A stretch of DNA of 5,463 nt, from the NCBI GenBank assembly GCA_030042915.1, contig JASHYS010000032.1:1-5463 (forward strand), read 5' to 3'. The notes under the pieces were generated by a model. It was not told the DNA's origin. It made no database searches and was given only the letters and a program-made list of their open reading frames with translations. Positions 1 to 5,463 of this stretch are shown in pieces. The stretch is from Acidobacteriaceae bacterium. Its GTDB lineage: Bacteria; Acidobacteriota; Terriglobia; Terriglobales; Acidobacteriaceae. The translations under genes were made by a program, and so were the position numbers. Each line of letters starts with the position of its first letter. The stretch's first letter is position 1.

Positions 1-1074
1 CTGGTCATGAGCTGGCAGCTGGTGCGGGCCGCGATGTGGCGTGGGGGACCGCAAGCCTATGCGACGGCAATCCCTCCGCAACCCGCGAACAAACCGCGGC
101 TGGTGTGGATTCTGCTCGACGAGCTTGCGTATCAGCCCACCTTCGAGGTGCGCGATCCTTCGCTCCGGCTTCCCAATCTGGATCGCATGCGCGCCGAAAG
201 CACCCTTTACACCAGCATGACCCCGATTGCGTACCGGACCACGCGCGCAGTTCCAAGCCTCATGCTGGGCCGGGCAGTTACCGACGTGGTGTACACATAC
301 GACAACCGCTACCTGGTACAGATTGACGGGTCGCCTCAGTGGCGGCAGTTCGACGTGAGCGCTTCACTCTTCGGCATGGCGAAGCAACGCGGAGTTACGA
401 CCTCAATCGTGGGGTGGTACGTTGCCTACTGCCCGATCTTCGCCAGCGTAGCCACACAGTGCTATTGGAGCAACGATGACGCGCAGGATCGCGGCCCCAC
501 CTGGCTCGATGCCAGCTTTGCCGAGAACGTGTGGTTCCCGCTGCGCATTTTGATTGAGCAGTTTGTGGCGCCGGCGAAGGCGTGGAGAGACACAGCAGAC
601 TGGATGTCGCAGGGTCACATTCGATCGGTGGAAGACGTGAGCCGGCATGCGCTCGAAACCCTCTCGACGAGCCAGGCCGATCTGATCTATGTGCACATTC
701 CCGCCCCGCATCCGCCGCCATTCTGGAATCGCAGGACGGCCACATTCGGGTTTGGCGGATCGTACCTGGATGGGCTGGATTATTCCGACCGCCTGCTGGG
801 CGAAATGCTCGACATTCTGGAAGCGCAGCCGCGCTGGGCTAACACCACGCTGATCGTGCAAGGCGACCACTCCTGGCGGACGCACATGTGGAGGCCGCTG
901 CCGGGATGGGGCGCCGAGGATGAGCGCGTCTCCCACGGCGGTCAGTGGGATCCGCGCCCGGTGCTGATGATTCACAAGCCGGGAGAGCAGAAGCCGGAAA
1001 CCGTAACGGCGCCCACCAGCCTGATGTTCGTACACGATTTCGTCGCCGCGCAGATCAAGGCCTTCGGCCAGTAA
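1..1074 (+). CDS. Sulfatase-like hydrolase/transferase (alkaline phosphatase superfamily), 5' end not in window
   Basis: The frame is open from base 1 and ends at TAA 1072-1074. The first ATG is at base 7, but the two codons before it are also open (Leu-Val) and the first visible residues (SWQLVRAAMWRG) read like a linker after membrane segments, so I treat it as 5' partial; the true start cannot be decided. Counting from ATG 7 (355 residues), the superfamily core is clear: LVWILLDEL at 32-40 with metal ligand D38, LPNLDRMRAEST at 55-66, a nucleophile region AYRTTRAVPSLMLGR with T78/T79, YVHIPAPHPP at 228-237, QGDHSW at 285-290 with metal ligands D287/H288, and SHGG with H310. No C/S-x-P-x-R formylglycine motif is visible, so a true sulfatase is unlikely; Thr at this place recalls phosphoethanolamine and phosphoglycerol transferases. 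If upstream membrane helices exist, the catalytic domain would be periplasmic. Substrate unknown. It ends 41 bases before the GH27 gene. Confidence 0.85.
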   Translation: MVMSWQLVRAAMWRGGPQAYATAIPPQPANKPRLVWILLDELAYQPTFEVRDPSLRLPNLDRMRAESTLYTSMTPIAYRTTRAVPSLMLGRAVTDVVYTYDNRYLVQIDGSPQWRQFDVSASLFGMAKQRGVTTSIVGWYVAYCPIFASVATQCYWSNDDAQDRGPTWLDASFAENVWFPLRILIEQFVAPAKAWRDTADWMSQGHIRSVEDVSRHALETLSTSQADLIYVHIPAPHPPPFWNRRTATFGFGGSYLDGLDYSDRLLGEMLDILEAQPRWANTTLIVQGDHSWRTHMWRPLPGWGAEDERVSHGGQWDPRPVLMIHKPGEQKPETVTAPTSLMFVHDFVAAQIKAFGQ

Positions 1075-1081
1075 CGGTCTT

Positions 1082-1093
1082 TGGCGGCCGCCA
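1082..1093. repeat. 12-base perfect palindrome in the gap upstream of the GH27 gene
   Basis: TGGCGGCCGCCA is its own reverse complement and lies 7 bases after the stop of the sulfatase-like gene, at about the -35 position relative to the proposed -10 at 1102-1107. It could be an operator half-site pair or simply GC-rich chance. It has no U-tract after it, so it does not look like a terminator. A palindrome of this length is expected about once per window by chance; only its position makes it worth noting. Confidence 0.3.
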
Positions 1094-1098
1094 CTGTG

Positions 1099-1107
1099 TG
1101 CTACGAT
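1099..1107 (+). promoter_or_regulatory. Candidate extended -10 promoter giving a leaderless GH27 transcript
   Basis: TG-C-TACGAT matches an extended -10 (TGnTATAAT, 4 of 6 in the hexamer, with the key TA at the start and T at the end). A weak -35 candidate, TTGGCG at 1081-1086, sits 15 bases upstream, shorter than ideal. The hexamer ends only 8 bases before the ATG at 1116, so transcription would begin at or within a few bases of the start codon. No Shine-Dalgarno sequence is present in the intervening CCTGCCTT. TANNNT boxes placed directly before start codons are known for leaderless genes, for example in Deinococcus. Here it is inference from sequence only. Confidence 0.45.
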
Positions 1108-1115
1108 CCTGCCTT

Positions 1116-2498
1116 ATGCGAAAGACTCTGCTCATTGTGCTGCTTTCTCTGACTGCCTCAGGCCAAACGCTCCCCGGCTCCCACGAGAAGCGATCGAGCG
1201 CTCCGCCGGTGACCTTGGCCACACTCGGCCAGAAGCCTTACATGGGGTGGAGCAGCTGGTCGTTCATGCGCAGCAAACCCACCGAAGAGAAGATCAGGGC
1301 GCAGGTGGATGCACTGATTGCCACAGGGCTTCCCGAACTGGGCTACCGGTATATCAATATCGACTCCGGATGGACAGACGGCTGGGATGAACACGGCGTT
1401 CCCAAGCCCAATCTCGGCAATTTTCCCAGCGGCATGGAAGGACTGAGCGCATACCTGCACAGCCGCGGGCTGCGCTTTGGCCTCTATCTTGGTCCTGGAA
1501 TCCGCCCGCAACTCTACGATGCCAACCCGGTGGTCGCCGGCACAAGCACCCACCTCCAGGAGATCGTCGACAAGAGTCTTCCCGGCTCAACGCTGCGCGA
1601 CACATACAAGATTGATTTCAGCAAACCCGCGGCTCGCGCGTACATCGAATCGGTGGTCAATCAGTTTGCGCGTTGGAAAGTGGACTTTATCAAGCTTGAT
1701 TTCGTGGGACCCGGCGGCGGCAATCGTGCTGCCGACAATCGCGAGGAGGTCCGCCAATGGCACGCCGCCATCCTGCGATCGGGCTACCCCATCTGGCTGG
1801 AACTGTCGAACTGGCTTTCCATCGACCAAGCTCCACTTTGGCGCGCCAACGCCAATGGCTGGCGCATCGAAGACGACATCGAGTGCTACGCCTGCGGACG
1901 CAGCAACGACCCCGCCGTCAAGAGCCATTTGACTGACTGGCCTACGCGCGTGGCGGGGCGATTTGACGACGTGCGGGAGTGGAGCCGGTTTGCGAAGCCG
2001 GGCGGCTGGAACGACCTGGACTCGCTGGAATTGGGCAACGGCGACAACGACGGGGTGACGCCCACGGAGCGGCAGTCGATGTTCATTCTCTGGGCTATTT
2101 CGTGTGCGCCGCTTTACCTGGGCGCCGATCTGACGCACATGGATGCCGACGATCTGAAACTGATCTCCAATCGCGACATCATCGCGGTTGACCAGCGCGG
2201 CATCGCGGCCACCCCGCTCGACATTCAAAGCCTGCGTAAAAAACCCGTCCAGGCTTGGATCAATGTTTACCCCGGCGGCGCAGCGATCCTCTCGCTTTTC
2301 AATCTCGGCCCCGATGCTGCCACGATAAGTCTTGACTGGCGCGAAATTGACGCGCTGCGCGACACGCACTACGCCGCGCATCCGCCCAAACTGACCGATC
2401 TTGTCAGCAAAGAGGCGACCGCGCCGTCGGCAGATGGCATCCAACTGACTTTGGAGTCTCACGGGTCCCGGATCTTCCGGCTTACGTCAGCCAAGTAG
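1116..2498 (+). CDS. Secreted glycoside hydrolase family 27 (alpha-galactosidase family)
   Basis: The protein has 460 residues. ATG 1116 is chosen because it begins a signal peptide (MRKTLLIVLLSLTASG, probable cut near G16/Q17, no lipobox); the longer frame from 945 would overlap the upstream gene by 130 bases and bury this signal. GH27 enzymes are retaining glycosidases that remove alpha-galactose, alpha-N-acetylgalactosamine or, in some members, beta-L-arabinopyranose. The family order is intact: MGWSSW at 43-48, YINIDSGW at 79-86, FIKLD at 191-195 with predicted nucleophile D195, WLELSNW at 227-233, WRIEDDI at 249-255 with predicted acid/base D254, and GGWNDLDSLELGNG at 296-309. The rest, from about 370, fits the C-terminal beta-sandwich domain. 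Length is normal for a catalytic plus beta domain without a carbohydrate-binding module. Oddities: the usual Asp pair (IDDCW) is D83-S84-G85, the Cys near the nucleophile is absent, and a CYAC motif (257-260) follows the acid/base. The family is secure; the galactose specificity is not. It is probably co-transcribed with the receptor downstream. Confidence 0.93.
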   Translation: MRKTLLIVLLSLTASGQTLPGSHEKRSSAPPVTLATLGQKPYMGWSSWSFMRSKPTEEKIRAQVDALIATGLPELGYRYINIDSGWTDGWDEHGVPKPNLGNFPSGMEGLSAYLHSRGLRFGLYLGPGIRPQLYDANPVVAGTSTHLQEIVDKSLPGSTLRDTYKIDFSKPAARAYIESVVNQFARWKVDFIKLDFVGPGGGNRAADNREEVRQWHAAILRSGYPIWLELSNWLSIDQAPLWRANANGWRIEDDIECYACGRSNDPAVKSHLTDWPTRVAGRFDDVREWSRFAKPGGWNDLDSLELGNGDNDGVTPTERQSMFILWAISCAPLYLGADLTHMDADDLKLISNRDIIAVDQRGIAATPLDIQSLRKKPVQAWINVYPGGAAILSLFNLGPDAATISLDWREIDALRDTHYAAHPPKLTDLVSKEATAPSADGIQLTLESHGSRIFRLTSAK

Positions 2499-2506
2499 CC
2501 GAGGCT

Positions 2507-4855
2507 ATGTCCCGATTTTCATTGGTCACAACCAAGTTGTCGTTTTTGGCAGTTCTTGTCGTCGCCCCTCCAGCGCCGGCATTGCCGCAAGGGACACGCG
2601 TGTCGGGCAGCGTGCGCGATGCAAGCGGCGCGCCGGTGCAGGGAGCGGAAGTGAAACTGCAGGCGAATTCCTACTCTGCCACAACGAAGACGTCGGAAGA
2701 GGGCGCCTTCATTTTTGAGGATGTGCCAGGGACCTCGGGAACGCTGAATGTGACGGCTGCCGGCTTCAGGGAGGCCCAGGAATCGTGGACCGCGGTTGCA
2801 GATGGCGCTGCAAAGCTCAAAGTCACGCTGCAGTTGGTGGCGGAGACAGAGCGCGTGGTGGTAACGGCGACGCGCAGCCCAGTTCCGATTGGGCAAACGC
2901 CGGTCAGCGACATACAACTGAGCAGTGCGGACCTTGAAGCGACGCCCGCGCTTACTTTGGACGACTCGCTGCGGCAGATTCCGGGCTTCAGCCTGTTCCG
3001 GCGGAACAGCAGCCGCACGGCGAATCCGACCACACTCGGTGTATCGCTGCGAGGGCTTGGAGCAAACGGCGCAAGCCGTGTTTTGGTGCTTGAAGATGGG
3101 ATTCCGCTCAACGATCCATTCGGTTCGTGGGTGTATTGGGACCGTGTTCCAGCGGCCTCAGTTGCCGGCGTCGAAGTGACGCAAGGCGGCGCATCGAGCC
3201 TGTATGGAAGTGAAGCGTTGGGCGGAGTGATGCAGTTCTTTACGCGCCCCGCTCAGCCTGCCGGAGTTTCACTTGATGCCTCCTATGGCAACCAGAACAC
3301 GCAAGATTTGTCGCTTTCGGGCGGCGGGCAATTGGGCCGCTGGGAATCGGTCTTCTCGGGCGAGGCGTTTCATACCGACGGCTACATTCTGGTTCCGAAA
3401 TCGGATCAGGGAAGTGTGGATACCAGCGCCGCCTCAAACCACGGCGCCGCCGATCTGACCGCCGAAAGAAAGATAGGCACGCAGAGTGAACTTTTCGCTC
3501 GCGGATCGTATTTCGACGATTCGCGCAACAACGGCACGATCGGGCAAACCAACAGCATCCGCCTGGGACAGGGATCGTTAGGCGCCAATCTGACGCTTGG
3601 CTCCCTGGGCAATCTGCAGTTGCGTTCCTACGGGAGTTATGAAACCTATCACCAGAATTTTTTCTCGGTAGCGCTGAACCAGAACAGCCAGGCGCTCACA
3701 GATGAGCAGACGGTGCCTGCGCAGGGGATTGGCGCTTCGGCAGTCTGGTCGCGCAGCTTGCGAGGGCATCAGTCGTTGGTGGCGGGACTGGAAAGCCACG
3801 AGGAAATTGGTCACAGCAACGAACGCATCTTCTCAACGACCACGGGCAGCAACACACGCGATAGCTACGCGGGAGGCCACCAGCGGACCACGGGCGTATT
3901 TGGCGAGGACGTAATTCAAATCTCGCCGCGCACGATTCTAGGCTTGAGCGCACGATTCGACGATTGGAGCAACTTCGATGGATTTCTGATTGCACAACCC
4001 TTGATTCCTGCGGGATCTGCAGAGACGACGCCGTACGTGAATCGTTCCTATCGGGCGTTCAGCCCGCGTGCCCAACTGGTTGAGACCGCGAATTCGCATG
4101 TTTCCTGGTCGGCGTCGGTGTATCGCGCATTTCGCGCGCCCACTTTGAACGAACTCTATCGGTCGTATCGACAGGCCAATAACCTGACCGATGCCAACGC
4201 CAATCTAACGGCCGAGGTGCTCACAGGCGGCGAAGCGGGCGTCGCGCTGCAGGGACTGAACCATCGGCTGCAGCTACGCGGCGCTTTCTTTTTCAATGAA
4301 ATCATCAATCCGGTGTCGAGCGTTTCGTGCCAGGTGACGCCTGTGCCGGCGATTTGCCCGCCGCCGACCGCGAATACGTTGACGTACGTGCGCGCCAACC
4401 TGGGCCGAACCAGCTCGCCGGGAGTGGAGCTGGATTGGCTAGCGGAATTGCCCCGACGTTTTCAGTTGTCGGGCGGATATCAGTATGTGGACGCGAAGAT
4501 TATCAGCGCTCCTGGGCAGCCGTCTCTTGAGAACACCTGGGTGGCTCAGGTTCCGCATCAGGAGTTCACTTGTCAGGCTCGCTACACGAATCCGGAAGTG
4601 CTTTCATTTTCGCTGGAAGGCCGCTACGCAGGAATGCAACTGGATACCAACCAGCTGCCCATGGGCAGCTTCTTTGTGCTGGATGCCATGGCCGCGCGGC
4701 GCCTGACACACGGCACAGAGCTTTACGCAGCGGTCGAGAATCTATTCAACGAGCAATATGTAACGACGGCTGCGACGTCCCTTTCCCCTGCGCAGATCGG
4801 GCTTCCGATCGCGGCGCGCTTTGGCCTGCGCTTTAATTTTGCCGGCAAAAGATAG
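2507..4855 (+). CDS. TonB-dependent outer-membrane receptor with N-terminal carboxypeptidase-regulatory-like domain
   Basis: The 782-residue product should form a 22-strand outer-membrane barrel that takes up a scarce ligand using TonB-ExbBD energy. Domains in order: signal peptide 1-25 (hydrophobic [10 protein letters not shown], cut after APA); a CarboxypepD_reg-like beta-sandwich at about 30-110 ([20 protein letters not shown], then [16 protein letters not shown]); a TonB-box-like ERVVVTATR at 115-123; plug domain about 128-247 with [19 protein letters not shown] and [17 protein letters not shown]; barrel from about 250 to the end. The C-terminus has the usual VENLFNEQY and closes with RFGLRFNF plus a four-residue tail AGKR. 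C608 and C617 could form a disulfide in an outside loop. At 782 residues it is shorter than the roughly 1100-residue Oar-like receptors common in Acidobacteriota and is closer to classical ligand-import receptors. ATG 2507 is 8 bases after the GH27 stop; GAGG at 2501-2504 is only 2 bases from the ATG, so translational coupling is likely. Ligand unknown; a glycan product of the GH27 enzyme is a guess, and a siderophore or cobalamin is possible. Confidence 0.93.
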   Translation: MSRFSLVTTKLSFLAVLVVAPPAPALPQGTRVSGSVRDASGAPVQGAEVKLQANSYSATTKTSEEGAFIFEDVPGTSGTLNVTAAGFREAQESWTAVADGAAKLKVTLQLVAETERVVVTATRSPVPIGQTPVSDIQLSSADLEATPALTLDDSLRQIPGFSLFRRNSSRTANPTTLGVSLRGLGANGASRVLVLEDGIPLNDPFGSWVYWDRVPAASVAGVEVTQGGASSLYGSEALGGVMQFFTRPAQPAGVSLDASYGNQNTQDLSLSGGGQLGRWESVFSGEAFHTDGYILVPKSDQGSVDTSAASNHGAADLTAERKIGTQSELFARGSYFDDSRNNGTIGQTNSIRLGQGSLGANLTLGSLGNLQLRSYGSYETYHQNFFSVALNQNSQALTDEQTVPAQGIGASAVWSRSLRGHQSLVAGLESHEEIGHSNERIFSTTTGSNTRDSYAGGHQRTTGVFGEDVIQISPRTILGLSARFDDWSNFDGFLIAQPLIPAGSAETTPYVNRSYRAFSPRAQLVETANSHVSWSASVYRAFRAPTLNELYRSYRQANNLTDANANLTAEVLTGGEAGVALQGLNHRLQLRGAFFFNEIINPVSSVSCQVTPVPAICPPPTANTLTYVRANLGRTSSPGVELDWLAELPRRFQLSGGYQYVDAKIISAPGQPSLENTWVAQVPHQEFTCQARYTNPEVLSFSLEGRYAGMQLDTNQLPMGSFFVLDAMAARRLTHGTELYAAVENLFNEQYVTTAATSLSPAQIGLPIAARFGLRFNFAGKR
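4653..4670. repeat. 18-base perfect palindrome inside the receptor gene
   Basis: AGCTGCCC-AT-GGGCAGCT reads identically on both strands, with 8-base GC-rich arms meeting around the central AT. It codes for part of the barrel (residues Q-L-P-M-G-S, a place where receptors often have an LPG/LPM turn before the last strands). By simple base-four chance a palindrome this long is expected about 0.02 times in a window of this size. As RNA it could fold only with a small loop. Function unknown; it may just reflect codon choice. Confidence 0.6.
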
Positions 4856-4904
4856 ACGCCTGATCCTCTGTTGCGATCGGCTCCATCGATACATTTTTCA
4901 GGAC

Positions 4905-4934
4905 TCGCCTCACCGTGGGGTCGAGTGGAGGCGA
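4905..4934 (+). terminator. Hairpin after the receptor gene, possible weak terminator
   Basis: TCGCCTC (4905-4911) pairs with GAGGCGA (4928-4934) in a 7-bp stem, extended by AC/GT (4912-4913 with 4925-4926) past one bulged G, around an 11-base loop. It begins 50 bases after the receptor stop. On the + strand it is followed by ATTTG, a poor U-tract, so intrinsic termination would be weak. On the minus strand the following bases are AGTCCTGAAAAATG, which is not a U-tract either. It may instead stabilise the 3' end of the GH27-receptor mRNA. Confidence 0.4.
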
Positions 4935-4937
4935 ATT

Positions 4938-4946
4938 TGCGAGAAT
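4938..4946 (+). promoter_or_regulatory. Candidate extended -10 promoter for the GT2 gene
   Basis: TG-C-GAGAAT resembles an extended -10 (four of six hexamer matches, including the A at position 2 and the final T). No good -35 is seen at the normal distance. It lies just 3' of the hairpin at 4905-4934, where a new transcription unit would be expected to begin, and would give a leader of about 15 bases that still includes the AGGA at 4955-4958. Weak call; read-through from the receptor gene is an alternative. Confidence 0.3.
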
Positions 4947-4954
4947 ATTAGCTC

Positions 4955-4958
4955 AGGA
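4955..4958 (+). promoter_or_regulatory. Shine-Dalgarno site for the GT2 gene
   Basis: AGGA ends 9 bases before ATG 4968, a normal distance, and supports that start. It contrasts with the two genes upstream, which have either no recognisable site (GH27) or one set too close to the ATG (receptor). Confidence 0.6.
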
Positions 4959-4965
4959 ATCAAAA

Positions 4966-4978
4966 CCATGATTCATGG
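4966..4978. repeat. Inverted repeat over the GT2 start codon
   Basis: CCATGA-T-TCATGG is a 13-base inverted repeat with 6-base arms that contains the ATG at 4968 and a second, out-of-frame ATG at 4975. In RNA it could close a 5-bp stem over a 3-base loop, which would partly hide the start codon. It is short enough to be chance. Confidence 0.3.
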
Positions 4979-5463
4979 AAAGCGGATCGCAGTGGTGATG
5001 CCCGCGTACAACGCTGAGAAGACGCTGGAGCAAACCGTGCGCGAGCTGCCCGATGTAGTGGACATCAAAATACTGGTTGACGACTCCAGCGAAGACAACA
5101 CCGTGGAACTGTCGCGTAAGCTCGGCGTGCAGACATTCATCCAAGATTCCAATTATGGCTATGGCCGCAACCAGCAGACCTGCTATCGCGAGGCGCTGGC
5201 GGCGGGCGCGGACATCGTCGTGATGGTTCATCCCGATTATCAGTACACGCCGCTGCTGGTTCCCGTCATGGCAGGGATGGTAGCCAGCGGCGTCTACGAC
5301 ATGGTTCTGGGATCGAGAATCCTGGGCGGCGGAGCGCTCAAGGGCGGCATGCCTCTTTATAAATACATTTCCAACCGGATGCTGACGGCTTTTCAAAATC
5401 TCTTTCTGGGCGTGAAACTCTCGGAGTACCACACTGGGTTTCGAGCCTTTTCGCGGGAGTTGC
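4968..5463 (+). CDS. Glycosyltransferase family 2, polyprenol-phosphate-sugar-synthase-like; 3' end beyond window
   Basis: An open frame runs from ATG 4968 to the window edge (165 codons plus one base), with no stop. The start is backed by AGGA at 4955 and by the family's usual beginning a few residues before MPAYN. GT2 enzymes of the DPM1 type move a sugar from a nucleotide donor to an acceptor, often polyprenyl phosphate, at the inner face of the membrane. Visible motifs: [14 protein letters not shown] (7-20); [10 protein letters not shown] (36-45), where D38/D39 should bind the nucleotide; NYGYGRNQQ (62-70); [10 protein letters not shown] (86-95), standing where DPM1-type enzymes have a DxD motif, with the first Asp replaced by His88 and D90 kept; GSR (115-117); and [11 protein letters not shown] (154-164). 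No signal peptide is seen in the visible part, and whether C-terminal membrane helices follow is unknown. Donor and acceptor cannot be named. Neighbour genes do not fix its role, and it may start its own transcription unit. Confidence 0.88.
   Translation, partial: MIHGKRIAVVMPAYNAEKTLEQTVRELPDVVDIKILVDDSSEDNTVELSRKLGVQTFIQDSNYGYGRNQQTCYREALAAGADIVVMVHPDYQYTPLLVPVMAGMVASGVYDMVLGSRILGGGALKGGMPLYKYISNRMLTAFQNLFLGVKLSEYHTGFRAFSREL

Noticed and set aside
403..1035. 210-residue open frame on the minus strand across the sulfatase-like gene
   Set aside because: Same reason: antisense shadow, rich in Arg, His and Pro with no recognisable fold or signal.
945..1115. Upstream extension of the GH27 reading frame to ATG 945
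   Set aside because: It overlaps 130 bases of the sulfatase-like gene, is Arg- and Gly-rich without family similarity, and would place the clear signal peptide at residue 58. ATG 1116 is the better start.
1587..2462. 291-residue open frame on the minus strand across the GH27 gene
   Set aside because: It lies fully antisense to a strongly recognised gene, its translation shows no domain, and long antisense frames are usual in GC-rich coding DNA.
2499..2506. Possible riboswitch (cobalamin or similar) in front of the TonB receptor
   Set aside because: Only 8 bases separate the two genes, so there is no room for one, and the 41-base gap before GH27 is also too short.
4856..4967. tRNA, small RNA or small protein in the longest gap
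   Set aside because: The 112 bases contain no cloverleaf pattern and no convincing small frame with a ribosome-binding site; only the hairpin and promoter-like elements described were seen.
4953..5432. 159-residue open frame on the minus strand across the GT2 gene
   Set aside because: The + strand frame has clear GT2 motifs and a ribosome-binding site; the antisense frame has neither a family motif nor a plausible promoter.
1..5463. Mobile element, CRISPR array, defence or toxin-antitoxin genes
   Set aside because: No transposase, integrase, spaced direct repeats, target-site duplications or small paired genes are seen on either strand; the four genes read as ordinary envelope and carbohydrate genes.

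Overview
The window shows an ordinary-looking stretch of a GC-rich Gram-negative chromosome with all four genes on the + strand. Three features suggest Acidobacteriota, probably class Terriglobia: a TonB-dependent receptor with an N-terminal carboxypeptidase-regulatory-like domain, a bacterial GH27 enzyme directly in front of it, and a possible leaderless promoter with a TGnTAnnnT -10. This is inference from protein character; no marker gene is present, and other Gram-negative phyla with outer-membrane receptors are not excluded.

Layout: (1) bases 1-1074, the 3' part of an alkaline-phosphatase-superfamily ('sulfatase-like') protein whose frame is open to the left edge; (2) a 41-base gap with a 12-base palindrome and an extended -10 just before the next ATG; (3) 1116-2498, a secreted GH27 glycosidase (alpha-galactosidase family) with departures from the classical active-site motifs; (4) after only 8 bases, 2507-4855, a 782-residue TonB-dependent outer-membrane receptor; (5) a 112-base gap (4856-4967) with a hairpin that may be a weak terminator, a weak extended -10 candidate and a Shine-Dalgarno; (6) 4968 to the right edge, the N-terminal 165 residues of a GT2 glycosyltransferase of the polyprenol-phosphate-sugar synthase type.

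The GH27 and receptor genes are very likely one transcription unit, which suggests a glycosidase that trims a galactose- or arabinose-type side chain in the periplasm or outside, and a receptor importing the product or its parent. The flanking sulfatase-like protein and the GT2 enzyme would fit envelope or surface-glycan work, but nothing in the sequence ties them to the central pair. I found no tRNA, rRNA, CRISPR array, insertion sequence, phage or defence gene, and no convincing new system. The points most worth checking are the altered GH27 active site, the possible leaderless promoter, the GH27-receptor coupling and an 18-base perfect palindrome inside the receptor gene.
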